NCBI GenBank assembly: GCA_947073515.1
Contig: CAMTMC010000031.1
Coordinates: 1-34,827 of the forward strand
Origin: an uncultured bacterium
Lineage (GTDB): Bacteria; Bacillota; Clostridia; Oscillospirales; Oscillospiraceae
DNA length: 34,827 bases
Direction of reading: 5' to 3'
The stretch's first letter is position 1. The number at the start of each line of letters is the position of its first letter. Below are positions 14,986 to 22,977 of the stretch, in pieces. Below the pieces are notes generated by a model. It saw only the letters and a list, made by a program, of their open reading frames with translations, ran no database searches and was not told the DNA's origin. A program made the position numbers and the translations under genes.

Positions 14986-15177
14986 TGGTACGCCTCCTTT
15001 TTCGGTATGCAACGCCGGCTTTCCCAGCCCGACGGCAGGCGGGCATACTGTGTCGGAATAGAAAGTAAAGCGGCCATCTTGGGGACATTTTACCACAATT
15101 TGACCATTAAGAGAAGAGAGAATTGGGTAAAATATTTTTTCAGTACTTTTTGGCGGACTTTCTGTCAACCACCAGAG

Positions 15178-15198
15178 TGTGGACAATCCTGTGGATAA
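15178..15198. promoter_or_regulatory. Two DnaA-box-like sequences
   Basis: TGTGGATAA (15190-15198) is the exact complement of the consensus DnaA box TTATCCACA. TGTGGACAA (15178-15186) differs by one base. They are in the same direction, 12 bp apart, just before a TTGACA -35 element. DnaA could act here as a transcription factor linking replication to the division cluster. Confidence 0.45.
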
Positions 15199-15200
15199 CG

Positions 15201-15229
15201 TTGACACACAAGATATAGTGTTTGATAAA
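15201..15229 (+). promoter_or_regulatory. Upstream promoter candidate for mraZ
   Basis: -35 TTGACA (15201-15206) is a perfect consensus; 17-bp spacer; -10 GATAAA (15224-15229) matches four of six positions. It begins 2 bp after the DnaA-box-like pair. It would give a leader of about 230 nt. Confidence 0.4.
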
Positions 15230-15369
15230 TGGGATAAATGGTATATTTTGTGTACCATATGCGGGGCATCATGCTCAAACAGGAAATGGAACGCATGTTT
15301 CAAATTAGAAAAAACAACTTTTTTGGCGAAAAATGGGGATTTACGCCCGGAAACAGTTGAAAAAAATAC

Positions 15370-15398
15370 TTGCTTTTTATGTCAACAGGCCTTATACT
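15370..15398 (+). promoter_or_regulatory. Proximal promoter for the division cluster
   Basis: -35 TTGCTT (15370-15375), 17-bp spacer, -10 TATACT (15393-15398). Transcription would begin near 15405, about 60 nt before mraZ. The possible MraZ operator repeats lie just downstream, as expected for autoregulation. Confidence 0.6.
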
Positions 15399-15414
15399 AA
15401 AACCGTGGTGGAGC

Positions 15415-15452
15415 AAAGTGGATTGAAATCCCTGAAAAGGAAGGTAAAGTGG
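15415..15452 (+). promoter_or_regulatory. Possible MraZ operator repeats
   Basis: AAAGTGG occurs at 15415-15421 and again at 15446-15452, a 31-bp distance, which is close to three helical turns, and AAGGAAGG lies between. MraZ proteins of other bacteria bind repeated GTGG/TGGG-type boxes in their own promoter region. The placement between promoter and mraZ fits, but the spacing is longer than in studied cases. Confidence 0.35.
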
Positions 15453-15468
15453 GGGAGAGGTGAGGGGC

Positions 15469-15885
15469 TTGACCGGCACATACGAGCACAGCGTCGACGC
15501 CAAGGGCCGGCTGTTTATCCCCGCCAAGCTTCGGGAGGAGCTGGGCGTCACCTTCTATCTGGCTATGGGCGTAGACGCCTGCCTGGCCATTTACCCCCAG
15601 TCCACTTGGGATCGCTTCACAGAGAAATTCGCCTCCCTGCCCATGAGCCAATCCAAGGCTATGCGCCTGCTGTTCGCCAACGCGGCCAAGTGTGAGCTGG
15701 ACAGCCAGGGCCGTATTGTCATCCCCCAAAAATTGAGGAAGTACGCCAGTTTGGACAAGGACGTGGTCATCATCGGGGTCAATGACCGGGCGGAGATCTG
15801 GTCCGCCGCCGCCTGGAACGCCCAGGAGGAGGAAGAGATGACCCCGGAGAAGATGGCCGCCTGTATGGCCGAACTAGGATTTTAA
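15469..15885 (+). CDS. mraZ: Transcriptional regulator MraZ
   Basis: The product has 138 residues with two MraZ (SpoVT-AbrB-like) domains. The first starts TGTYEHSVDAKGRLFIPAKL, the second has KCELDSQGRIVIPQKLRKYA, each with the DxxGR motif. MraZ is a ring-forming DNA-binding protein that controls the division and cell wall cluster it heads. I prefer the TTG at 15469, since M-x-G-x-Y-E-H-S is the usual protein start and AGGTGA lies 5 nt before it. A GTG at 15460 is the alternative and adds three residues. rsmH follows after 3 bp. Confidence 0.92.
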   Translation: MTGTYEHSVDAKGRLFIPAKLREELGVTFYLAMGVDACLAIYPQSTWDRFTEKFASLPMSQSKAMRLLFANAAKCELDSQGRIVIPQKLRKYASLDKDVVIIGVNDRAEIWSAAAWNAQEEEEMTPEKMAACMAELGF

Positions 15886-15888
15886 GCT

Positions 15889-16845
15889 ATGAGTGAATTG
15901 ACCCACCGCCCCGTCCTGCTGGACGAGTGTATTGAGGCGCTGAATATCCGCCCCCAGGGGGTCTATCTGGACGGTACCCTGGGCCGGGCGGGCCACAGCC
16001 GGGAGATCGCCAAGCGGCTCACCACCGGCCGGCTGGTCTGCGTGGACCGGGATCAGGCCGCCTTGGACGCCGCCCAGGAACGGCTGGCGGATTTTAGAGA
16101 GACGGTCACCTTGGTCCACAGCAACTTCGACCAGGTGGATGAGATTTTGGACAAGCTGTCCCTGGCCGGGGCGGACGGGATGCTTTTCGATCTGGGCGTC
16201 TCCTCCCCCCAGCTGGATGATGGGGAACGGGGATTCTCCTACATGGTGGACGCCCCCCTGGATATGCGGATGGACCGGTCCGGAGGGCTTACCGCCGGGG
16301 ACGTGGTGAATACCTGGCCCCAGGAGGAGCTGCGCCGGATCCTCTTCCAATACGGGGAGGAGCGGTACGCCCCCCAGATTGCGGCGGCCATCGCCCGCCG
16401 CCGGCGGGAGCGGCCTGTCGCCACCACCCTGGAGCTGGTAGAGATAATCAAGGGCGCCATGCCCGCCAAGGCCCTGAAAGAGAAGCAGCACCCCGCCAAG
16501 CGCAGTTTTCAGGCTGTTCGCATCGCCGTCAACGATGAGCTGGCCAGCGTGGAGCGGATGCTCCAGCGGGCGGTCCCCCGGCTGAACCGGGGGGGGCGGC
16601 TGGCGGTGATCACCTTTCACTCCCTGGAGGACCGGATTGTTAAGACCGGCCTGGCGGAATTTGCCCGGGGCTGCGTCTGCCCGCCGGATTTCCCGGTGTG
16701 TGTGTGCGGCAGGACCCCGGACGTGAAACTGGTGAACAGAAAGCCGGTTCTGCCCTCCCAGCGGGAGCTTGAGGAGAACCCCCGGGCCCGCAGCGCCAAG
16801 CTGCGGGTGGCGGAGAAATTGAAAGATCCCGCATGCCCCAGATGA
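15889..16845 (+). CDS. rsmH: 16S rRNA m4C1402 methyltransferase
   Basis: The product has 318 residues. HRPVLLDECIEALNI is the family start; YLDGTLGRAGHSREI is the SAM-binding loop; FDLGVSSPQLDDGERGFSY and PAKRSFQAVRIAVNDEL are conserved family blocks; ITFHSLEDRIVK completes the active site. RsmH methylates N4 of C1402 in 16S rRNA, in the decoding centre, and is nearly always second in this cluster. A Cys-rich insert (CVCPPDFPVCVCG) near residue 265 is common in Firmicutes. The start follows mraZ by 3 bp, so the two are coupled. Confidence 0.96.
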   Translation: MSELTHRPVLLDECIEALNIRPQGVYLDGTLGRAGHSREIAKRLTTGRLVCVDRDQAALDAAQERLADFRETVTLVHSNFDQVDEILDKLSLAGADGMLFDLGVSSPQLDDGERGFSYMVDAPLDMRMDRSGGLTAGDVVNTWPQEELRRILFQYGEERYAPQIAAAIARRRRERPVATTLELVEIIKGAMPAKALKEKQHPAKRSFQAVRIAVNDELASVERMLQRAVPRLNRGGRLAVITFHSLEDRIVKTGLAEFARGCVCPPDFPVCVCGRTPDVKLVNRKPVLPSQRELEENPRARSAKLRVAEKLKDPACPR

Positions 16846-16872
16846 TGTACCACAGATAAGGAGCGTGAGCAT

Positions 16873-17439
16873 ATGGCCGCCTACCGCCGCCGCAATTCAA
16901 CCGGATATAAGACCTTTGGCAGCGTGGCCTATGCCCCCGCCTATGACGGAAACGCCGTCCGGGCCCCCCGCCGGGAGGAGGAGCGGCACCAGCCCCCCCA
17001 GCCCAAGCAGCGGGAGCATGTGCGCCGGAAGGCACTGGAGCGGGCCCAGGTCCAGGTGCGCCAGGCCGGACAGGTGGCCCCTTTTGCGGTGATCGGCTTC
17101 CTGGCGGTGGCGGTTTTTGCCGTTATGCTGGTGATGAGTTACGCCCAGCTGACCGTGGCCAACGCGGAGATGACCGCCCTGCGGGGTGACCTGGCCGATC
17201 TCCAGGGGGAGCACGAGATCCTCACCGCCCAGTATGAGCGGGTCTTCGACCTGGCTACCCTGGAGGCCGCCGTGGGGGACACCATGATCCGGCCCACCAA
17301 TGACCAGATCGTGTATATCGACCTGTCTGAACCAGACGCCGTCACTGTATACGGCGGAGACCGGCCCTTCAGCGGCATCCGGGGCATGGTCCGGGGGGTG
17401 AGTGAGATCCTGGACGCGGTGGTAGAATATTTCCGCTGA
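16873..17439 (+). CDS. ftsL: FtsL-like cell division protein
   Basis: The product has 188 residues: a basic, proline-rich cytoplasmic part (1-70, with RRREEERHQPPQPKQ-type composition), one membrane helix (about 74-94, VIGFLAVAVFAVMLVMS) and a short coiled coil (LTVANAEMTALRGDLADLQG to about 130). This is the plan of FtsL, which joins FtsQ/DivIB and the PBP/FtsW pair at the septum. FtsL proteins are poorly conserved, so position (after rsmH, before the PBP) and topology carry the call. The cytoplasmic part is longer than in B. subtilis (117 residues in total). The ribosome binding site is AAGGAG. Confidence 0.85.
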   Translation: MAAYRRRNSTGYKTFGSVAYAPAYDGNAVRAPRREEERHQPPQPKQREHVRRKALERAQVQVRQAGQVAPFAVIGFLAVAVFAVMLVMSYAQLTVANAEMTALRGDLADLQGEHEILTAQYERVFDLATLEAAVGDTMIRPTNDQIVYIDLSEPDAVTVYGGDRPFSGIRGMVRGVSEILDAVVEYFR

Positions 17440-17495
17440 CCAGACCATATAGTGATCCAGGTGAAACCGAAAGAGAGAGAAACAAGGGGCGAAAG

Positions 17496-17550
17496 AAAGT
17501 TCCTCTCTTGCTCCTTTCCCAGCTGTATAAAGGAGCAGGAGAGGGATTTT
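17496..17550 (+). terminator. Attenuator-like hairpin between ftsL and the PBP gene
   Basis: CCTCTCTTGCTCCTTT (17502-17517) and AAAGGAGCAGGAGAGG (17529-17544) pair at all 16 positions with one G-U. The stem can extend to 22 pairs (17496-17550) using the T-run at its foot. The loop is 11 nt. ATTTTCTTATTTT follows, so partial termination is possible inside an operon that must remain active. The PBP start codon is 30 nt further on. Confidence 0.55.
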
Positions 17551-17579
17551 CTTATTTTCTCCAAGGAGGGCACATCCGT

Positions 17580-20030
17580 ATGCGCAGCAAATATGAGCGG
17601 GGGAGCGAAGGCCGCCCCAGCGTCCCCTCTAACGACACCAGGGGTACCCGGTCCAAGCGGTCTATTTTCCGCCGGACAGTGTTTCTTATGGCGGTGTGCG
17701 GGGTGCTGATGTTCATCCCTCTGGCCTGGAAGCTGTGGGATGTGGCCATTGTCCACCACGAGGAGTATCAGAGCCGGGCCAGCGACCAGCAGACCCTGGA
17801 TCACGAGATCGCCGCCTCCCGGGGGAAGATCTACGACGCCAAGGGCGACGTGATGGCCATGTCGGCCACCGTGTATACCCTGATCCTGTCCCCCAACGAC
17901 TTGCGGAAGAGCGTCCCCAACAAGGATCAGGACGGGGAGATGCTGGAGGACGACGTGTGGGAGGGGGAGGTGGCCGCCAAGCAGGAAAAAGTGGCCGCCG
18001 ATCTGCTCCAGCTGGTGCCCGGGCTGGACCCGGAGCGGGTGGACGCCCAGGTTCACGCCATTAAGTACTCCTACCGGGAGATCAAGAAGAATATCGAGGA
18101 GGAGGAGAAGGAGGTCATCCAGCGGTACATCGTGGACAACAAGGCCGCCTCGTACCTCTATCTCATTGAGGGGAGCAAGCGCTACTACCCCTATTCCGGC
18201 CTGGCGTCCCAGGCCCTGGGCTATGTGAACGCCGAGGGGGGCGCCGTGGGCATCGAGGCGATGTACAACGACGTGCTGGAGGGCTCCCCCGGCCGGGTGG
18301 TCACCACCAAAACCGCCGCGGGTACTGAGATGTACAACAGCTACTCCCAGTATGTGGACGCGGTGGACGGCTATGACCTGCACCTGAGCATCGACGCCAC
18401 CATCCAGTCCTATCTGGAGAACACCCTGGAGGAGGGCATTATTGAGTACGATGTGCAAAACGGCGCCTTTGGCGTCGTCATGGACCCCAACACCGGGGCC
18501 GTCCTGGGGATCGCCTCCTCCCCGGACTTCGACCCAAATAACTACTCCAAGATCACCGACAGCATCCTCAACACCAAGATGGAGGAGAACGCCGCCGCCC
18601 TCTTTGAGAAGTACAAGGCCGACAACACCGAGAACCTCACTGATGAGGAGCTGTTGAAAAAGGCGGAGGACCAGGCCTACTACAGCGCTGTCAACACCCA
18701 GTGGCGGAGCAAGGCTCTCAACGACACCTATGAGCCCGGTTCCACCTTCAAGGCCCTGGTACTGGCCGCCGCCCTGGAGGAGGGGGTGGTGAGTGAGAGC
18801 GACACCTTCTACTGTTCCGGTTCCGTCCAGGTGCCGGGCTACCCCAAGCCCATCAAGTGCTCTAAGACCACCGGCCACGGCTCCCAGACCCTGTCAGAGG
18901 CGGTGGGGCACTCCTGCAACCCCGCCTTTGTGGAGATCGGACAGCGGCTGGGCATTGAGAGGTTTTACGACTACTTCGAGGGCTTCGGCATGAAAGAGCC
19001 CACCGGCATCGACCTGCCCGGCGAGGGCAGCAACAGGAAGCTGGTGTGGGAGCGGGACGTCATGAGCGGCGTGGACCTGGCGGTGGCCTCCTTCGGCCAG
19101 CGGTTCCAGGTGTCCCCCCTGCAGATGATCTGCGGCTTCTCCGCTGTTATCAACGGCGGCAAGCTGATGAAGCCCTATGTGGTGCAGTCGGTGTCCACCC
19201 AGGATGGCACGATCATTCAAAATACCGAGCCGGAGATTATCCGTCAGGTGGTCAGCAGGGAGAGCAGCCGCCGGGCCAGCGAGATCCTGGAGAAGGTGGT
19301 GTCTGAGGGCACCGGCGGCAACGCCTACGTGGCGGGCTACCGCATCGGCGGCAAGACCGGCTCCTCCGAGACCACGGAGGAGGGGCGCACCATCGTCTCC
19401 TTCATGGGCTTCGCCCCGGCGGAGAATCCCCAGGTGATTGTCCTGATTGCCTACGACAAGCCCCAGGAGAGCGCTGCCAACCCCAAGGTGGGCACCTGTG
19501 GCACCTTCATCAGCGGCGGCAACATGGCCGCCCCCAAGGCTGGCCCCCTTATCGCCAAGATTCTGGACTACATGGGGGTGGAGAAGGAGTACACCGCCGA
19601 GGAATCCGCTGCCGTGGACGTGTCCACCCCCCGGCTGACCGGCAAGTCCCTGGCGGACGCCCAGAGCGCCCTGTCCAAATCCAACCTGGGCTTCCGCACC
19701 ATCGGTTCCGGCGACACAGTGACCAGCCAGATCCCCGCCGCCGGCGCCCCGGTGCCCGGCGGGTCCACCGTGATTCTGTACCTCGGGGATGCCGTGCCCC
19801 AGGAGAAGGGGATCGTTCCGGATGTCACCGGCCTAAACTACGAGGCGGCCAGGAAGCGCCTGGAGAGCGCCGGGTTCTTCATGCGGGCCTCTGGCGTGTC
19901 CACCTACTACGGCAACACCACCACCGCCGAGAGCCAGAGTGTCTCCGGCGGCGAGGAGGCCGCCATCGGCACCGTGGTGAACGTGGGCTTCTTCAACGTG
20001 ATGGAGGACGGCAGTGTGGGTGTCTGGTAG
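17580..20030 (+). CDS. Class B penicillin-binding protein with two PASTA domains (SpoVD/FtsI type)
   Basis: The product has 816 residues. One membrane helix lies near residues 36-56. The dimerisation domain follows, then the transpeptidase with all three motifs: STFK (S388, K391), SCN (S445, N447) and KTG (from K592). Two PASTA domains close the protein, about residues 680-740 and 745-810. It cross-links septal peptidoglycan outside the membrane and partners with FtsW. B. subtilis has PbpB and SpoVD here; this cluster has only one such gene, so it may serve both division and sporulation. The ATG at 17580 has AAGGAGGG 8 nt before it; an upstream in-frame start would lie within the hairpin and is not favoured. 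Confidence 0.94.
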   Translation: MRSKYERGSEGRPSVPSNDTRGTRSKRSIFRRTVFLMAVCGVLMFIPLAWKLWDVAIVHHEEYQSRASDQQTLDHEIAASRGKIYDAKGDVMAMSATVYTLILSPNDLRKSVPNKDQDGEMLEDDVWEGEVAAKQEKVAADLLQLVPGLDPERVDAQVHAIKYSYREIKKNIEEEEKEVIQRYIVDNKAASYLYLIEGSKRYYPYSGLASQALGYVNAEGGAVGIEAMYNDVLEGSPGRVVTTKTAAGTEMYNSYSQYVDAVDGYDLHLSIDATIQSYLENTLEEGIIEYDVQNGAFGVVMDPNTGAVLGIASSPDFDPNNYSKITDSILNTKMEENAAALFEKYKADNTENLTDEELLKKAEDQAYYSAVNTQWRSKALNDTYEPGSTFKALVLAAALEEGVVSESDTFYCSGSVQVPGYPKPIKCSKTTGHGSQTLSEAVGHSCNPAFVEIGQRLGIERFYDYFEGFGMKEPTGIDLPGEGSNRKLVWERDVMSGVDLAVASFGQRFQVSPLQMICGFSAVINGGKLMKPYVVQSVSTQDGTIIQNTEPEIIRQVVSRESSRRASEILEKVVSEGTGGNAYVAGYRIGGKTGSSETTEEGRTIVSFMGFAPAENPQVIVLIAYDKPQESAANPKVGTCGTFISGGNMAAPKAGPLIAKILDYMGVEKEYTAEESAAVDVSTPRLTGKSLADAQSALSKSNLGFRTIGSGDTVTSQIPAAGAPVPGGSTVILYLGDAVPQEKGIVPDVTGLNYEAARKRLESAGFFMRASGVSTYYGNTTTAESQSVSGGEEAAIGTVVNVGFFNVMEDGSVGVW

Positions 20031-20061
20031 CGGCCTGGTGTCCCGGGGCGGCGGCCTCCGC

Positions 20062-20225
20062 TCCAAGCTCCCCTGCTCGGGAATTCGGCACTTGTGTTGT
20101 CATGCCTCGGTTCCCTCGCAGCCGGGTCGCTTTCACTGCGACTCGGAACACAAACAAAATTGCGGAGCAATTCTTGGTTTGCGTTCCTCGCTCCGTTCCA
20201 AGCTCCCCTGCTCGGGAATTCGGCA
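20062..20225 (+). repeat. Dispersed structured repeat, copy 1
   Basis: Two perfect 29-nt direct repeats (20062-20090 and 20197-20225, start-to-start 135 bp) enclose about 106 nt. The whole element is clearly related to the inverted copy at 30564-30725. The direct repeats themselves can fold through CTCCCC and GGG-type arms. The middle contains a long hairpin: GGAACACAAAC (20145-20155) with GTTTGCGTTCC (20177-20187), one mismatch, and inside it AATTGC/GCAATT with loop GGA. It sits between the PBP gene and murE, in a part that is presumably transcribed. No coding potential was found, and no known repeat family was recognised. Confidence 0.8.
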
Positions 20226-20266
20226 ATTCTTATAGAGAATGAAACCCACCCTTGAGGGGTGACACC

Positions 20267-21757
20267 ATGAAACTGCGCCAGCTGTTAGAAGGCGTCCCCC
20301 TCGCAGGGGGGAATCTGAACCAGGATATGGAAATAAATTCCATATCCTATGACAGCCGGGAGATCCGGCCCGGGGCCCTGTTCCTGGCCCTGCCGGGAAG
20401 CGGGACGGACGGCCACCGGTATATCGGCCAGGCCCTGGAGCGTGGGGCTGCCGCCGTTCTGTGCCAGCGGCCCCCGGAGGGGCCCGGCCCCTGGCTGGTG
20501 ACGGAGGACAGCCGTCTGGCCCTGGCCCTGGTATCCGCCAACTGGTTTGGCCGGCCCGGGGAGGGGATGACTCTCCTGGCCGTCACCGGCACCAACGGCA
20601 AGACCACCACCACCAGCCTGCTGAAGGAGCTGCTGGAGGGAGCGCTCCACACCAAAGTGGGGCTGGTGGGCACCAACCGGAACATGATCGGCGGGCTGGA
20701 GCTCCCCGCCAGCCGTACCACCCCGGACAGCTATGAGCTCCAGGCCCTGCTCCGCCAGATGGCGGACGCCGGCTGCACCCATGTGGTGATGGAGGTGTCC
20801 TCCCACGCCCTGGTTCAGCGGCGGACGGCGGGGCTCACCTTCCAGGCGGGGGTGTTCACCAACCTGAGCCAGGACCATCTGGACTACCACCACACCATGG
20901 AGGAGTACCGGGCGGCCAAAGGCCTGCTCTTCGACCAGTGCCGCCGGGCGGTGCTCAACCTGGACGACGAGGCGGGCCGGTGGTACCAGTCCCGGGTATC
21001 CTGCCCGGTGTTCACCTACTCGGAGAACCGGGCGGGGGCCGACCTGAGCGCCCGGAATATCCGCCTCTTTCCCAGCCATGTGGAGTTCGAGGCCCTGGCC
21101 CCCGGCGCCCTTACCCGGATCCACCTGCCCATTCCCGGCGGGTTCTCCATCTACAACGCCCTGGCGGCTTTGTCCGCCGGGCTGGCCCTGGGGCTGGAGC
21201 TGGAGGACATGGCCCGGGTGCTGCGGACTGTCAAGGGGGTGAAGGGCCGGGTGGAGGTGGTGCCCGTCCCCCGGGCGTTTACGGTGATCATCGACTACGC
21301 CCACAGTCCCAACGCCCTGGAAAATATCCTGATGACCGCCCGGACCTTCACGGCGAACCGGTTGATCTGCCTCTTCGGGTGCGGCGGGGACCGGGACCGC
21401 TCCAAGCGGCCCGTCATGGGGGCGGTGGTGAAGGAGCTGGCAGACCTGGCGGTGGTCACCTCCGACAACCCCAGGAGCGAGAGCCCGGAGGGGATCATCG
21501 CTGAGATTCTCCCCGGCATGGAGGGGGAGGGGGCCCAGGTCCACGTGGAGCCCGACCGCCGGGAGGCCATCCGCTGGGCCCTGTCCCAGGGCAGGCCGGG
21601 GGATGTCATCGTCCTGGCCGGCAAGGGCCACGAGACCTACCAGGAGATCAACGGCCTCCGCCGCCACCTGGACGAGCGGGAGGTTGTGGCCGGCTGGTTT
21701 GCCGCCCGGAAGCCGTCCAGGGCGGCCGCGCTGGGGATCGGAGGGGCGGCGCCGTGA
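20267..21757 (+). CDS. murE: UDP-MurNAc-tripeptide synthetase (meso-DAP adding)
   Basis: The product has 496 residues. VTGTNGKTTTTSLLK is the ATP loop (from G108), EVSSHALVQRR and FTNLSQDHLDYH are conserved Mur ligase blocks. SDNPRSESPEGI (D400 region) is the DNPR motif of enzymes that add meso-diaminopimelate rather than lysine, so the wall is inferred to be DAP-type. It acts in the cytoplasm. The ATG at 20267 has GAGGGGTG before it. That site can be closed by the small hairpin CACCC (20247-20251) with GGGTG (20257-20261). murF is not next to it, unlike in many bacteria. Confidence 0.95.
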   Translation: MKLRQLLEGVPLAGGNLNQDMEINSISYDSREIRPGALFLALPGSGTDGHRYIGQALERGAAAVLCQRPPEGPGPWLVTEDSRLALALVSANWFGRPGEGMTLLAVTGTNGKTTTTSLLKELLEGALHTKVGLVGTNRNMIGGLELPASRTTPDSYELQALLRQMADAGCTHVVMEVSSHALVQRRTAGLTFQAGVFTNLSQDHLDYHHTMEEYRAAKGLLFDQCRRAVLNLDDEAGRWYQSRVSCPVFTYSENRAGADLSARNIRLFPSHVEFEALAPGALTRIHLPIPGGFSIYNALAALSAGLALGLELEDMARVLRTVKGVKGRVEVVPVPRAFTVIIDYAHSPNALENILMTARTFTANRLICLFGCGGDRDRSKRPVMGAVVKELADLAVVTSDNPRSESPEGIIAEILPGMEGEGAQVHVEPDRREAIRWALSQGRPGDVIVLAGKGHETYQEINGLRRHLDEREVVAGWFAARKPSRAAALGIGGAAP

Positions 21758-21829
21758 CGCCCGCCCGCCGGGAGAGGCGGGGCGAGGGGCCGGTGATTTG
21801 AGAAACCGGGCGGTCCGCCAAGAAAGGAC

Positions 21830-21858
21830 TGGAAAAATCCCCGGGACTATAGTATAAT
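21830..21858 (+). promoter_or_regulatory. Internal promoter before mraY
   Basis: -35 TGGAAA (21830-21835), 17-bp spacer, -10 TATAAT (21853-21858), a perfect -10. The 159-bp gap between murE and mraY is AT-rich only here. It would give a leader of about 50 nt to mraY and allow separate control of the second half of the cluster. Confidence 0.5.
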
Positions 21859-21916
21859 AACAGGCCGTTCCCGGGCCGGTTTGGCCTACCCTTCAAAAGA
21901 GAAAGAGGTTTTAACC

Positions 21917-22903
21917 ATGACATACATCCTCAGCTTCATCGTGGCCTTCGGCGTGGCCGCCATCGCGGGACAGATCCTGATCCCTATCCTCCGCCGGCTG
22001 AAGGCGGGCCAGTCTATCCGGGAGGATGGACCTGCCTGGCACATGTCCAAGCAGGGCACCCCCACCATGGGAGGGCTGATGTTTATTGTGGCCATCGGCC
22101 TGGCGGTGCTGCTGGCCGGCTGGGAGGAGATGATGGCGGGGAACCGGAACCACCTGTATGTCTTCGGCTTTGCCCTGGTGTTCGGGGTGATTGGCATGAT
22201 TGACGACTTCCAGAAGCTCCGCCACCACGCCAACGAGGGCCTCACCGCCGGGCAGAAGTTCCTGCTCCAGCTGGCGGCGGCCATCACCTTCACCGTCCTG
22301 ATGCGGGGGGAGGGGTATCTCAGCGCCAACCTGTTCATCCCCTTCCTGGACATCACCATCCCCCTGCCCTGGGTGGTGTATATGGTCTTCGCCGCCTTTG
22401 TCATGGTAGGGACGGTGAACGCTGTCAACCTCACCGACGGTATTGACGGCCTGGCCACCGGCGTAACCATCCCCGTGGCCCTGTTCTATATGACGGTGTC
22501 CGCCTGGTTCGGCCGTACCGACCTGGCGATCCTGTCCGCCGCCGTGGCGGGGGGGCTGGCCGCTTTCCTGATTTACAACTTCCACCCCGCCAAGGTCTTT
22601 ATGGGGGACACCGGCTCCCTGTTCCTGGGGGGGATGGTGTGCGGCCTGGCCTTTGCCCTGGATATTCCCTTGGTCATCCCCGTCATCGGCCTGGTCTATG
22701 TGGTGGAGGTGCTGTCCGACATCATCCAGGTGGTCTATTTCAAGAAAACCCACGGCAAGCGCTTCTTCCGCATGGCCCCCATCCACCACCACCTGGAGAT
22801 GGGCGGCTGGAGCGAGACCAAGCTGTTCTGCGTGTTCTCCGGCCTGACCCTGGTGCTGACCCTGGTGGCCTTTTTCGGGGTTATGGACCGCTATCCCATG
22901 TAA
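21917..22903 (+). CDS. mraY: Phospho-MurNAc-pentapeptide translocase
   Basis: The product has 328 residues and about ten membrane helices. GTPTMGGLMF, IDDFQKLRHHANEGLTAGQK, NLTDGIDGLATG, FMGDTGSLFLGG and MAPIHHHLE are the conserved cytoplasmic loops of MraY; the Asp residues in IDD and MGD bind Mg and substrate. It transfers phospho-MurNAc-pentapeptide to undecaprenyl phosphate to make lipid I. The start at 21917 has AAAGAGG; a longer frame from 21881 has no ribosome binding site. MurD, which follows mraY in B. subtilis, is missing here, and ftsW is next. Confidence 0.96.
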   Translation: MTYILSFIVAFGVAAIAGQILIPILRRLKAGQSIREDGPAWHMSKQGTPTMGGLMFIVAIGLAVLLAGWEEMMAGNRNHLYVFGFALVFGVIGMIDDFQKLRHHANEGLTAGQKFLLQLAAAITFTVLMRGEGYLSANLFIPFLDITIPLPWVVYMVFAAFVMVGTVNAVNLTDGIDGLATGVTIPVALFYMTVSAWFGRTDLAILSAAVAGGLAAFLIYNFHPAKVFMGDTGSLFLGGMVCGLAFALDIPLVIPVIGLVYVVEVLSDIIQVVYFKKTHGKRFFRMAPIHHHLEMGGWSETKLFCVFSGLTLVLTLVAFFGVMDRYPM

Positions 22904-22977
22904 CGGGGCGGCCCCGTGAGGTAGGGCGGAGCCTTTGCCCCTGTGGCGTAAGCATATTTGGAAAGGAGGCCCATCCC

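Larger units (their letters stand above)
14986..15468. other. Intergenic region between UDG and mraZ
   Basis: These 483 bp hold no credible gene. They contain the UDG leader with a GTATGC/GCATAC hairpin around 15005-15048, an AT-rich stretch at 15100-15150, two DnaA-box-like sites, two candidate promoters for mraZ, and possible MraZ binding repeats. Each of the last items is listed separately. Confidence 0.7.

Noticed and set aside
15178..15198. Chromosomal replication origin
   Set aside because: Only two DnaA-box-like sites, and no dnaA, dnaN or other origin genes nearby. Regulation is more likely.
17139..18878. Minus-strand frame of 579 codons opposite ftsL and the PBP gene
   Set aside because: Same shadow pattern; the plus-strand genes have all catalytic motifs and good starts.
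20062..20225. CRISPR array (two 29-nt repeats)
   Set aside because: There are only two repeats with a 106-nt spacer that is itself conserved in the other copy, and no cas genes. It is a dispersed composite repeat.
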